64,000 nucleotides of DNA. Origin: JAWKOK01 sp963765875. Lineage in GTDB: Bacteria > Chloroflexota > Anaerolineae > Caldilineales > Caldilineaceae. The translations under genes and the position numbers were made by a program. The stretch is from NCBI GenBank assembly GCA_963765875.1, contig CAVXYK010000020.1:62001-126000 (forward strand). Reading direction: 5' to 3'. Positions 40,555 through 48,352 of this stretch are shown here, one piece after another (within the stretch, counting starts at the first letter, position 1; every line of letters starts with the position of its first letter). The notes under the pieces were generated by a model, which saw only the letters and a list, made by a program, of their open reading frames with translations, was not told where the DNA came from and made no database searches.

Positions 40555-40655
40555 GATAGAACGCGGATTATGCGGATCGAGCGGATGATCGCTGATAAAA
40601 AACGACAAAGAAAATCCGTGGGAATCCGCTAAATCCGCGTCATCTGCGTTCTATC
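40555..40655. repeat. Foldback repeat between hypC and hypD (AACGCGGAT family)
   Basis: The 23-base arms 40555-40577 (GATAGAACGCGGATTATGC...) and 40633-40655 are inverted repeats matching at 20 positions. The right arm runs into the hypC coding end and supplies its stop codon. Confidence 0.65.
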
Positions 40656-40903
40656 CCTTCACTACCGAGTTCTTCTTCGAGAACACCCATCTCCTGGAAG
40701 AGGCCGAGCGTCTCCTGCGCGGACTCCTCATCGAGTTTGGTGATGGCGAAACCGACGTGCACGATGGTGTAGTCGCCGACCTCGATCTCAGGCACATACG
40801 AAAGGCAGGCTTCCTTGGTGATGCCGGCAAAGTCCAGCTTGCCCATCGTCATGCCGTTGGTTTCATAGATTTCAACAACCTTGCCGGGTATGCCCAGACA
40901 CAT
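40640..40903 (-). CDS. hypC: Hydrogenase maturation chaperone HypC
   Basis: The 87-residue protein starts MCLGIPGKVVEIY, with the essential Cys2 exposed after Met removal, and has VGDYTIVHVGFAITKLDEESA, the family core. HypC binds HypD and carries the iron unit to the hydrogenase large subunit. ATG 40903 is the only start that leaves Cys2 at the N-terminus. The last residues (GIERR) are encoded by an arm of the adjacent repeat. Confidence 0.95.
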   Translation of the reverse strand: MCLGIPGKVVEIYETNGMTMGKLDFAGITKEACLSYVPEIEVGDYTIVHVGFAITKLDEESAQETLGLFQEMGVLEEELGSEGIERR

Positions 40904-40950
40904 GGTTTGCTCCTTCATTAGACAGTTCGATTTGTGGCAGTCGGACCTGA

Positions 40951-41105
40951 TTTTGTCACAGATGGACACAGATGCTTTTCAGATAGGGCACGGATGATGT
41001 TCAGATAGGGCACGGATGCGGTTGAATGGAGTTCGTATCATTTGAAATAGCATCGATCTATCTGTGTCTCATCCTTTATTTCATCTGTGTAAATCTGTGG
41101 CAAAA
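40951..41105. repeat. Foldback repeat between hypF and hypC (CACAGAT family)
   Basis: The 24-base arms 40951-40974 (TTTTGTCACAGATGGACACA...) and 41082-41105 are inverted, matching at 21 positions. Inside, CAGATAGGGCACGGATG occurs twice in tandem. It fills the gap between two hyp genes. Confidence 0.7.
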
Positions 41106-41128
41106 AAAGACCAGCGCCACACTCCAAT

Positions 41129-43497
41129 TCAAACAGAAAAATGTGCTACAACTGCCTGGCCCAGCGCTAGACCGCCGTCGTTGGGCGGAACCTTGCGATG
41201 GACCAGGATACGTAGATCATGCTGCCGGAGCCGCTGCATTGTCAAGCCCAGCAGTGTGGCATTTTGAAAGACGCCGCCACTCAGTGCAATGGTGTTCACG
41301 CTGCTCTGGCGGCTGAGGCGCAAACTCAATGTCTCAATCAGGTCGGCCACAGCATTGTGAAACTTGGCTGCAATGATCGAACGGTCGATGCCGTCTCGAA
41401 AATCGGCCACGATGTCGCGCATGATCGGTGCAGCGTCAAATTGCCAGGGCGCTTCTCCACCAACAATATCAAAAGCGTATGCCTGCGTGACACCGATTGC
41501 GGCCTGCGCCTCAAATTCGATGGCCGCCTGTGCTTCGTAGGTGACGGTCTGGCGTTGGCCGGCCAACGCGGCGACCGCGTCGAATAGACGTCCCATGCTG
41601 CTGGTATCGAGGCTGTTCAAGCCGGTCTCAAGCTGGCGCAGCAGGATATCTCGTTCCAATGGCGGACAGGCCTCAACCGGCGGCAACTCCTCCTGCCAGG
41701 GTACATCCGCTGCCCACAGATGGGCCAGTGCCGTGCGATAGGGTCGTTTGACCGCAGCGTCGCCGCCCGGCAGCGGTACATATTTCAGATGGGCGAGACG
41801 TCTGTAGTCTCGATAGTCGGCCAACATCACCTCGCCGCCCCAGATGGCCCCGTCGTCGCCGTAGCCCGTGCCGTCGAAACTGAAGCCGATGACGGATTCA
41901 CCGTCGCCAAGCCCATGTTCGGCCATCACTGCGGCGATGTGGGCTTGGTGGTGTTGCACTGGAACAACCGCGCGGCCACTGGCATGCTCCTGCGCCCAGC
42001 GTGTCGACAGATAGCCCGGATGCTTGTCGCAGGCGATGATCTGCGTCTCAACGCGGAAGATGGATTGGAAGTGTTCGACGGCGCGCTCGAAGGTGTTCAA
42101 CGTCTCCAGATTCTCCATGTCGCCGATGTGCTGGCTCATGAAAGCGTGGTCGTCACGGGTCAGGCAGAAAGTGGCCTTCAACTCGCCGCCCACGGCTAGG
42201 ATCGGCTCTGCCTGAAAGGGCAGCTTGACCGGAAAGGGTGCGTAGCCGCGAGAACGTCGGATAGGCAGCTCTGCCCCTTCGAAGACGCGAACGACCGAGT
42301 CATCACAGTGGACATGGATGTTCCGATCGTGGGCGAGGACAGCGTCGACCATGCCCGACATGCCGACGATCACGTCGTCGTTTTCGCGGGCGATGGGTTC
42401 ATTGGAGCGGTTGGCCGAGGTCATGACGAGGACGGGGGCGAGGACTGCTGCTCGCGCACTGTTGCTCCTTCAAAAAGGAGGAAGTGAAGCGGTGTGTAGG
42501 GGAGCATTGTGCCGATGAAATTGTTGCCTGGCGAGACGAGGGACGATAGCGGGCTGTCGAGTCGTTTTTGCAGGAGCACGATAGGGCGTTGGCGGCTGGT
42601 TAAGAGTGCTTGCTCTTGCTCATCGACATGGGCGAAGGTGCGAACCGTTTCGATATCGTGGGCCATGACCGCTAAGGGTTTGTCGACCCGACCCTTGCGC
42701 TCACGCAATGTTCTCATCGCCTGATCGTTGGTCGCATCGCAGGCGAAGTGGTATCCGCCCAGTCCTTTTACGGCAACAATCTTCCCGTCGACCAATGCGG
42801 CCTGCGCCGCTACAAGCGCCTCGTCACCAACAAGATCGTCCTCGACTTCGCCCCCCGCCCCTCGCCCCTCGCCCCATAAAAAGCTGACCCGCGGCCCACA
42901 GACCGGACACGCATTCGGCTGTGCATGAAAACGCCGATCCAGTGGATCCTCGTATTCGGCTTGACATTCAGGGCACATCGGGAAATCGGCCATGGTCGTC
43001 AATGGCCGATCGTAGGGAATATCGCGTGTGATGGTGAAGCGCGGCCCGCAGTTGGTGCAGTTGATGAAGGGATAGCGATAGCGCCGGTCGTCCGGCTCGA
43101 GCAGTTCGCGCAAGCAGTCGTCGCAGATGCAGAGGTCGGGCGAAATCAGCGTGGCTGCATTGGGATCTGATTGGCTATGGACGATGACAAAGTCGGTGTC
43201 GCCGAGGGCAGGCAATGCGAACGTACTAACAGATTCGATGTGGGCGAGCGGTGGCGGTTCGGATGCCAGTTGGTTGATGAAGCACTCTATTCGATCTTCA
43301 TCGCCTTCGATCTCGATGAAAACGCCATCACTGTTGTTGCCGACAAAACCGGTCAAGCCCAGGTTAGTCACCAATCCGTAGACAAATGGCCGAAAGCCAA
43401 CGCCCTGAACGACACCGCGCACATTGACCCGCCGGCGTTGCGGCTGATTGTCTTGCTGGGGAGTCGTTTCAACTGTTGTGGCAGTTCCTCCGGCCAC
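41129..43497 (-). CDS. hypF: Carbamoyltransferase HypF, frame interrupted
   Basis: HypF makes thiocarboxamide on HypE from carbamoyl phosphate and ATP. The first part has an acylphosphatase domain (RRVNVRGVVQGVGFRPFVY), two zinc fingers (CICDDCLRE...CTNCGPRFT and CPECQAEY...CPVCGPR) and the start of YrdC. The second part has MTSANRSNEPIA (end of YrdC) and the Kae1-like domain (HHQAHIAAVMAEHG, FSFDGTGYGDDGAIWGGE, LSGGVFQNATLL). The frames meet near 42447; one added base gives VLAPVLVMTSAN. The stop and next ATG overlap as ATGA, but a natural split inside YrdC is unlikely. The whole is about 789 residues. Confidence 0.9.
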
Positions 43498-43548
43498 ACA
43501 ACCTCCGAAATCAGGGGGAGAGCGCTTTTCTTTCGATTGCGAATCGGG

Positions 43549-43687
43549 ATTTTGTCACAGATTCACACAGATGGTTGGGGGAAAAACACGGACATAACGA
43601 CTGATGCCTCAGGCATAACATAAAAGGTTTAACCGAAAAGCCATCCGTGGGCATCGATTTTTCTATCTGCGTTTATCTGTGACAAAT
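43549..43687. repeat. Foldback repeat between hypB and hypF (CACAGAT family)
   Basis: ATTTTGTCACAGATTCACAC (from 43549) pairs with ATCTGCGTTTATCTGTGACA (43665-43684) in opposite orientation. The right arm overlaps the end of hypB and encodes its final residues ICHR and stop. Confidence 0.65.
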
Positions 43688-44329
43688 CTCTTCCAAGTAG
43701 GCCACCCACTCATCCATGCCGGCCAATGAGCGTGCCGATGTCTCGATAATGGGGGCTCCAGGGCACACGTTTAGAATGTTGGCATGGGCGGCTTCTCGAT
43801 CAAACTCGCACGCTTCGGCCAGGTCGATCTTGGTGATGACCGCGGCGTCGGCTGAGTGGAACATGGGCGGGTATTTTAGCGGCTTGTCCTCGCCCTCGGT
43901 GACTGAGAGCAGAACCACGCGTACATCCTCGCCCAGATCATAGCTGGACGGACAGACCAAATTGCCGACATTCTCAATGAAGAGGAAATCCAGCTCGGCC
44001 AGATCCCAGCCCTCCAGATGACGCTCGATCATGTCAGCCTCCAGGTGGCACATGCCCTCGGTGACGATCTGGCGTACCGGAGCGCCGCTTTGGGCCAACC
44101 GTTTTGCATCATTTTCTGTGGCCAGATCGCCGACCAGCGCAGCCACGCGATAGCGCTTGGCCAACTCGGCCAATGTCTTCTCCAGAAGTTCAGTCTTGCC
44201 CGTCCCAGGGCTGGAGACAAGGTTGATCACACAGACGCCGGCTTCCTGAAAACGCGAGCGCAATCCATGAGCAATGCTGTCGTTCTTATCCAGAACGCCT
44301 TGTCGAATTTCTAGTATACGCGGCTTCAT
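43673..44329 (-). CDS. hypB: Hydrogenase nickel incorporation GTPase HypB
   Basis: The 218-residue G3E-family GTPase has a P-loop SSPGTGKTELL (about 39-49), GDLATENDAKRL, the metal-binding GMCHLEADMI region with Cys and His, IENVGNLVCPSSYDLGE, and the GTP-specific TKIDLAEACEFD. HypB delivers nickel to hydrogenase with HypA. It lacks the N-terminal His-rich storage stretch found in some species. ATG 44329 is preferred over 44335. A repeat arm forms the gene's 3' end. Confidence 0.94.
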   Translation of the reverse strand: MKPRILEIRQGVLDKNDSIAHGLRSRFQEAGVCVINLVSSPGTGKTELLEKTLAELAKRYRVAALVGDLATENDAKRLAQSGAPVRQIVTEGMCHLEADMIERHLEGWDLAELDFLFIENVGNLVCPSSYDLGEDVRVVLLSVTEGEDKPLKYPPMFHSADAAVITKIDLAEACEFDREAAHANILNVCPGAPIIETSARSLAGMDEWVAYLEEICHR

Positions 44330-44363
44330 CAGCAATCTCTCCCTCTCACGGCAAGGAACTCAG

Positions 44364-44472
44364 CCACAGATTGACACCGATAAAAAAGGATAAGGCACAG
44401 ATGTCTCTGATGCGTTCTTGCAGCCTGGAAAACATCTGTGAATATCAGTTTTTTTATCTGTGTCAATCTGTG
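44364..44472. repeat. Foldback repeat between hypA and hypB (CACAGAT family)
   Basis: CCACAGATTGACACCGATAA (from 44364) and the complementary TTTTTTTATCTGTGTCAATC region (to 44472) form long imperfect arms of about 24 bases. An inner CACAGATG/CATCTGTG pair is also present. Confidence 0.65.
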
Positions 44473-44549
44473 ACAAATTCGCTTTCTGGCAGCAGATGCA
44501 TGCGTCAATCCGCCCACTCCCCGATCCCAGATCACCAATCCCCGAATCC

Positions 44550-44894
44550 TTACACAACCTCAATTGAGGTCAATTGCATCTCTCGTCCTTGGATGATGTG
44601 CGGTGTCGGCGTGTCGCAGGTGGGACAGCGAAAGCGTTGTGTGCCGGGCAACGCCACTTCCTCCTGGCAGGTAGGGCAGTAGACGACGATGGGAATGTCT
44701 TCGATCTCCAACGTCGCACCCTCCAGTAGCGTCCCTTCGGTGGCCACATCGAAGCAGAAGAGCAACGACTCTTTGACCACGCCGGACATGCGGCCCAGGC
44801 GCAAATTGAGCTGCGTCACCTGGGTGGCCCCGGCCTCACATGCAGACGATTCGGCCATTTCGATCAGGTTCTGGGCAATCGATAGTTCGTGCAT
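44550..44894 (-). CDS. hypA: Hydrogenase nickel incorporation protein HypA
   Basis: The 114-residue protein starts MHELSIAQNLIEMAE, with the conserved nickel-binding His2, and has a C-terminal zinc site formed by CPTC and CPTC about 15 residues apart. It hands nickel to the hydrogenase large subunit with HypB. The upstream TTG-rich extension to 44966 is not family-like, so ATG 44894 is chosen. It is the first gene of the minus-strand hyp cluster. Confidence 0.95.
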   Translation of the reverse strand: MHELSIAQNLIEMAESSACEAGATQVTQLNLRLGRMSGVVKESLLFCFDVATEGTLLEGATLEIEDIPIVVYCPTCQEEVALPGTQRFRCPTCDTPTPHIIQGREMQLTSIEVV

Positions 44895-45327
44895 CCTCTC
44901 AGTGTAGATCAATTCCTTATGTCGATCAATGGGCAGATGAAGAGCGTCCGAACTGGATGTGTGCATGGTCTTTTCACTGGTCAGTTGACCAGGTTTGGCT
45001 GAGTTCGGCTGCGCATGACTTGAAGAAGCAAGACGTCCTCAATAGTCAGCCTGTCATTCTGAGCATGTTCGCGTCGACAGTTCGAGCATGATGACAGACC
45101 AGCGAAGAATCTGGACAACCATATCAAGACCCTTCTTTGGCCTCTTGAGCGCCCCGACCTGTCAACGGTTACCCAATCAGGCCTGCCCTGAGCCTGCCGA
45201 AGGGGTGACAGAGTATCTCTTTACGTCTTAGGGTCTATTTTCTGGCAGGATCAGATGCGCCAAAAAAGAAGTCCGACATCTACCAGATGTCGGACTTCTT
45301 GAAGGACGGGTTTGAGAACTGGCTCAG
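44895..45327. promoter_or_regulatory. Upstream region of hypA, with dispersed repeats
   Basis: No gene is seen. The region holds TGACAGACCAGCGAAGAATC-type and CCTGAGCCTGCCGAAGG-type sequences, which look like common intergenic repeats, and ends with the terminator at 45266-45300. No Rex-type site was found here. Confidence 0.5.
45266..45300 (-). terminator. Rho-independent terminator of the PCu(A)C gene
   Basis: Two perfect 16-base arms (AAGAAGTCCGACATCT, 45266-45281, and its complement 45285-45300) surround a 3-base loop. Read on the minus strand the hairpin is followed by T6, 28 bases after the stop. Confidence 0.9.
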
Positions 45328-45987
45328 TTAATCCCCACTGTCCTCGCCTTCACCTTCTTCTTCGCCATCCATTTCCATGTCGCCGTCTTCGTGGCCGTCC
45401 ATCTCCATCTCTTCGCCGTCGCTATGGTCCATCTCGCCCTCACCCATCCCATCGTCCATATCCATGCCTTCCATGTCCATGGGCATCTCGCCCTGCATGT
45501 CAACGATGGGGACGGTCAGTGTCTGGGATTCGCCGTTGCTGAAGTTGATGGTCAGCTCGATCTCGTTGCCGGTCTCCAATTGCTCCACCAGGTTGATGAG
45601 CATGACATGCTTGCCGCCCGGCTTGAGTTCGACGTTGCCGCCGGCCTCAATCGCATAGCCATCAGGCTGGTGGACCATACGCATGACGCCTTCATCGTTG
45701 ATGGTCTCGTGTAGTTCCACAACTTCTGATGCCGGGCTCACGGCAGAGACAAACTGGACGTCTTCATCCAGGCCATTGAGCACCATCATGAAGACTGCGC
45801 CATTGCCTCCCGCCATCGGAGAGGGGCGTGCACGCACGTTCATCAGTGTGATCTTGCCCGGCTCAGGCTCCATCATCATCTCGTCATCCATCATTTCTCC
45901 ATCAGCGGCCATTGGCTGTACCGTCTGGCAGGCGGATAACAGCAGCAACGCCAATACCATTACTACGAACAGAATGTGTTTTTTCAT
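45328..45987 (-). CDS. PCu(A)C copper chaperone lipoprotein with metal-binding tail
   Basis: The 219-residue protein has a lipobox LLSAC (Cys20) and a PCu(A)C domain (about 45-160) with copper-ligand residues in VVELHETINDEGVMRMV and GGKHVMLINL. PCu(A)C proteins bind Cu(I) outside the cytoplasm and load the CuA centre of cytochrome oxidase. The last 55 residues are an unusual run of Met, Asp, Glu, His and Gly (PMDMEGMDMDDGMGEG, MDHSDGEEMEMDGHEDG) that could store or relay metal. It has its own terminator. Confidence 0.9.
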   Translation of the reverse strand: MKKHILFVVMVLALLLLSACQTVQPMAADGEMMDDEMMMEPEPGKITLMNVRARPSPMAGGNGAVFMMVLNGLDEDVQFVSAVSPASEVVELHETINDEGVMRMVHQPDGYAIEAGGNVELKPGGKHVMLINLVEQLETGNEIELTINFSNGESQTLTVPIVDMQGEMPMDMEGMDMDDGMGEGEMDHSDGEEMEMDGHEDGDMEMDGEEEGEGEDSGD

Positions 45988-46174
45988 CGGTTCATGAACT
46001 CCTCATAGCTCTTATTCTGGATAGTTCTTATTCAAAATTAGCGTCTGCAGTCATGCGAAAAAGTGCTGGGGACTTAGGCAACAAAGCGAGTGAGTTGAGC
46101 CTGCTCTTGAGGTTTCAGCATCGGGAAGCCCCCGGCACTTTCTGGTAACGACTTGCAGACTTCTACTTCGTTAG

Positions 46175-46603
46175 TCATTTCACGGTGACAGCTGAACTGG
46201 TCGCAACAACATCAATATCCTGAGCAAAACTCTCGCCGTCACGCTCTTCTATCTTGACGCTGATGATCCAGTCGCCCAGCATCGAAAATTGAAACGGGAT
46301 CCGGTAGATGCCGTCCTCGCGGCCGTCAGCGCCGTCCCAGACGCTTTCGGTGAGCACCGGCACCATGCCGGCATGGGTCATGTTGCCCTCCAGACTCACC
46401 GTCACATCGGTGACCGGCAGCCCATCGTCGTCGACGATCTCGACGATAAGGTGGTCGCCTTGAATGCCTTCGGCAGCTGGGCGCAGCGTTACATGTAGGC
46501 CGGCTGCGGCTGCGTTGTCAGTGGTGCGATTGCACGCACCCAATGAAACCATCAGGAACAGCGTCGATATCACAGACAGCAACAGCACAAACAACCGGCC
46601 CAT
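46175..46603 (-). CDS. YtkA-like domain lipoprotein
   Basis: The 142-residue protein has lipobox SLGAC (Cys24) and one Ig-like domain of the YtkA/FixH type: GDHLIVEIVDDDGLPVTDVTVSLEG, MTHAGMVPV and GIYRIPFQFSMLGDWIISVKI. These domains occur near copper and cytochrome-oxidase genes, in line with the PCu(A)C neighbour. The MTHAGM motif could bind copper; this is inference. Confidence 0.8.
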   Translation of the reverse strand: MGRLFVLLLSVISTLFLMVSLGACNRTTDNAAAAGLHVTLRPAAEGIQGDHLIVEIVDDDGLPVTDVTVSLEGNMTHAGMVPVLTESVWDGADGREDGIYRIPFQFSMLGDWIISVKIEERDGESFAQDIDVVATSSAVTVK

Positions 46604-46788
46604 ACGAAGACCCTCCTAGCAGCTTGACGATCAGGAAGTCAGGCTGTGGGACGAATAACGAGTGCCGGCTTTTTGAGATTGAGTGATTCAGCTTTCGGTC
46701 TGAGATTGGGAGATCGCCGGCACGTCCGCAAGCTCCCAATCTCAAAATCTCTTCAGCCAGGTATGCTCGTCGTCAGAGCACCATCAGT

Positions 46789-47402
46789 TTAGTAACTCAA
46801 CACCCTCGCACCTTCGGCAAAGAGCGCAGTCCAGGTCATTTCCGGGCCGCCCAGCATCACGCCGTCGATGATGTCATCCTGGGTCATGCCGCCGACATTC
46901 TGCATGCAGAACGGGCAGATGAGGACGGTGCCGCCGTCGGCCATGAAGTTGACCAGCTTGTCCTGGACCGATTCGCCAGTGACATGAATGTTCTGTGGAA
47001 TGTCCTTGTCGACCAGGCGCACTCCTTCGACATTGAGGAAAATCGTGACCGGGATCTCCCTGCCCTTGAGAATCTTATGGGCGAAGTTGACAGCCATAGC
47101 CGAGCGATCCAGATCGTCGGTGGAGAGATTCACGAAGAGACTCTCTTCCGATGCCGCAATGGCTTCCTGGAAAGCCACGACTGCCGGATTGGGCGCGTCT
47201 ACGGTCTCGGTGACCGCTTCGGAGGCTTCCATTTCGAACCGGCTTCAGCCTCTTCCGCTGCTTCTTCATCCGGAGCCGGTGTGGCCTCGGCGCTGGAATC
47301 CTGGGCCAACGCGGACATGCCGATTTGACCGCTTACCATCACAGCAGCGAACAGGGCGATCGCCAGCAAGGCGACGCCAAGCAGATAGGTAATCTTGTGC
47401 AT
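46789..47402 (-). CDS. Exported DsrE-superfamily protein, frame interrupted
   Basis: The N-terminal part (MHKITYLLGVALLAIALFAA, a signal peptide, then an acidic Ala/Glu linker) and the DsrE-like domain (SLFVNLSTDDLDRSAMAVNF, GREIPVTIFLNVEGVRLVDK, TVLICPFCMQNVGG) are in different frames that meet near 47236. One added base gives EAEAGFEMEASEAV. The CPFC pair could be redox-active or bind metal. DsrE-type proteins act in sulfur transfer; an exported form suggests a role outside the cell. About 203 residues. Confidence 0.72.
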
Positions 47403-47533
47403 TCGAATGTTCCTATTCGGTTGATTGTATTTGAATCCAGACTTGACGATTGCAAGGAACAGACATCGGTTGTCGTGTCACACGGGGCGACTTCAACCAA
47501 TTCCCGTTCCCCAATCCCAGATCCCTACGAACA

Positions 47534-48037
47534 TCAACCGAAACGGGGTGGTGGTGTGGGGACGAGCGGAGCAAAAGGTGTTGCAATGCAGATCTGCCTC
47601 ATACGCTCGGTGGTTCTGCGCAGGCTCTCCAATTGCAGCCAGCCGGCGAGCAAGATGAGCAACATGCTGACAACGAGGGTCGTATCCGGCAATGACTGAC
47701 CGGCGAGCGATCCAATGTCGCTCGCTCCGTCAGGAACTGCGGTTGGCGCATCCGTTCTTGGGTTGCCGCAGTAGGAGTGCAGCGACCAGACGATCTGGTT
47801 TAGTGTGGGGCCTGAATCTGAGGCTTCGGCGAACACGGGCGTGGCAAAGACAAAGTGGGGCGAACCATGTGGATGGCCTGGCTCGGCCCAGGCGCCCCAA
47901 CAGATGAATGGCATGATCACAGCCAGAAATCCCACATAGGCGAACAGCACGATTCGCTGCCAACCCGAGAGGGTTCGACGCTTTGAGCGGATTTTGCGCT
48001 GATACCGAATTGCCTTGTCTGGCGCGTGCAATGTCAT
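47534..48037 (-). CDS. Membrane protein of unknown function
   Basis: From ATG 48037 the product has 167 residues: a basic N-terminus, a membrane helix (IVLFAYVGFLAVIMPFICWG), an extracellular loop of about 75 residues with a lone Cys and GHPHGSPH, and a second helix (TTLVVSMLLILLAGWLQL). A short cytoplasmic tail ends VPTPPPRFG. I do not recognise a family. It follows the DsrE-like gene's promoter side and may belong to the same metal/redox group. Confidence 0.5.
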   Translation of the reverse strand: MTLHAPDKAIRYQRKIRSKRRTLSGWQRIVLFAYVGFLAVIMPFICWGAWAEPGHPHGSPHFVFATPVFAEASDSGPTLNQIVWSLHSYCGNPRTDAPTAVPDGASDIGSLAGQSLPDTTLVVSMLLILLAGWLQLESLRRTTERMRQICIATPFAPLVPTPPPRFG

Positions 48038-48352
48038 GGTACGCAAAGTGTATCATAACGATTTTGTGTGCAGAAACTTTTTCTGTCCGAAAAATCCGCG
48101 TCGATTTGGGACAAAAGTTAGTGTGCATGTGACAATTGCCCCTTCGATTATGGGACATCTGACATTGTGAGTGACTCCTTTTTCGATATACAATGCGGGA
48201 GGTCTGTCCGAGTGTATCCTGGGTGAATCGCGAGAGAAATCCGTGCACAGTTTCTCCCTGAAATGGAAGAGCCTGATTTCTGTCACGGAATTTACAACGA
48301 GTTGAACTGGACTGGATAACGACCCCGTACTTAAAGGAAGGACAAGGTTGTG
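48038..48352. promoter_or_regulatory. Divergent control region of mutA and the membrane protein
   Basis: About 315 bases hold the promoters of two divergent genes. AGGAAGGA precedes the mutA ATG. I see no clear operator. Confidence 0.45.

Noticed and set aside
41129..43497. HypF as two natural proteins with an ATGA overlap
   Set aside because: The break falls inside the YrdC domain just before its conserved TSAN motif, so a single-base error is more likely than a designed split.
43549..43572. Rex-type site in the hyp cluster
   Set aside because: TTGTCACAGATTCACA lacks the TTGTG-N8-CACAA symmetry and belongs to the CACAGAT repeat family.
40951..44472. CRISPR array
   Set aside because: The repeats are inverted, few, unevenly spaced and part of foldback elements; no cas genes are near.
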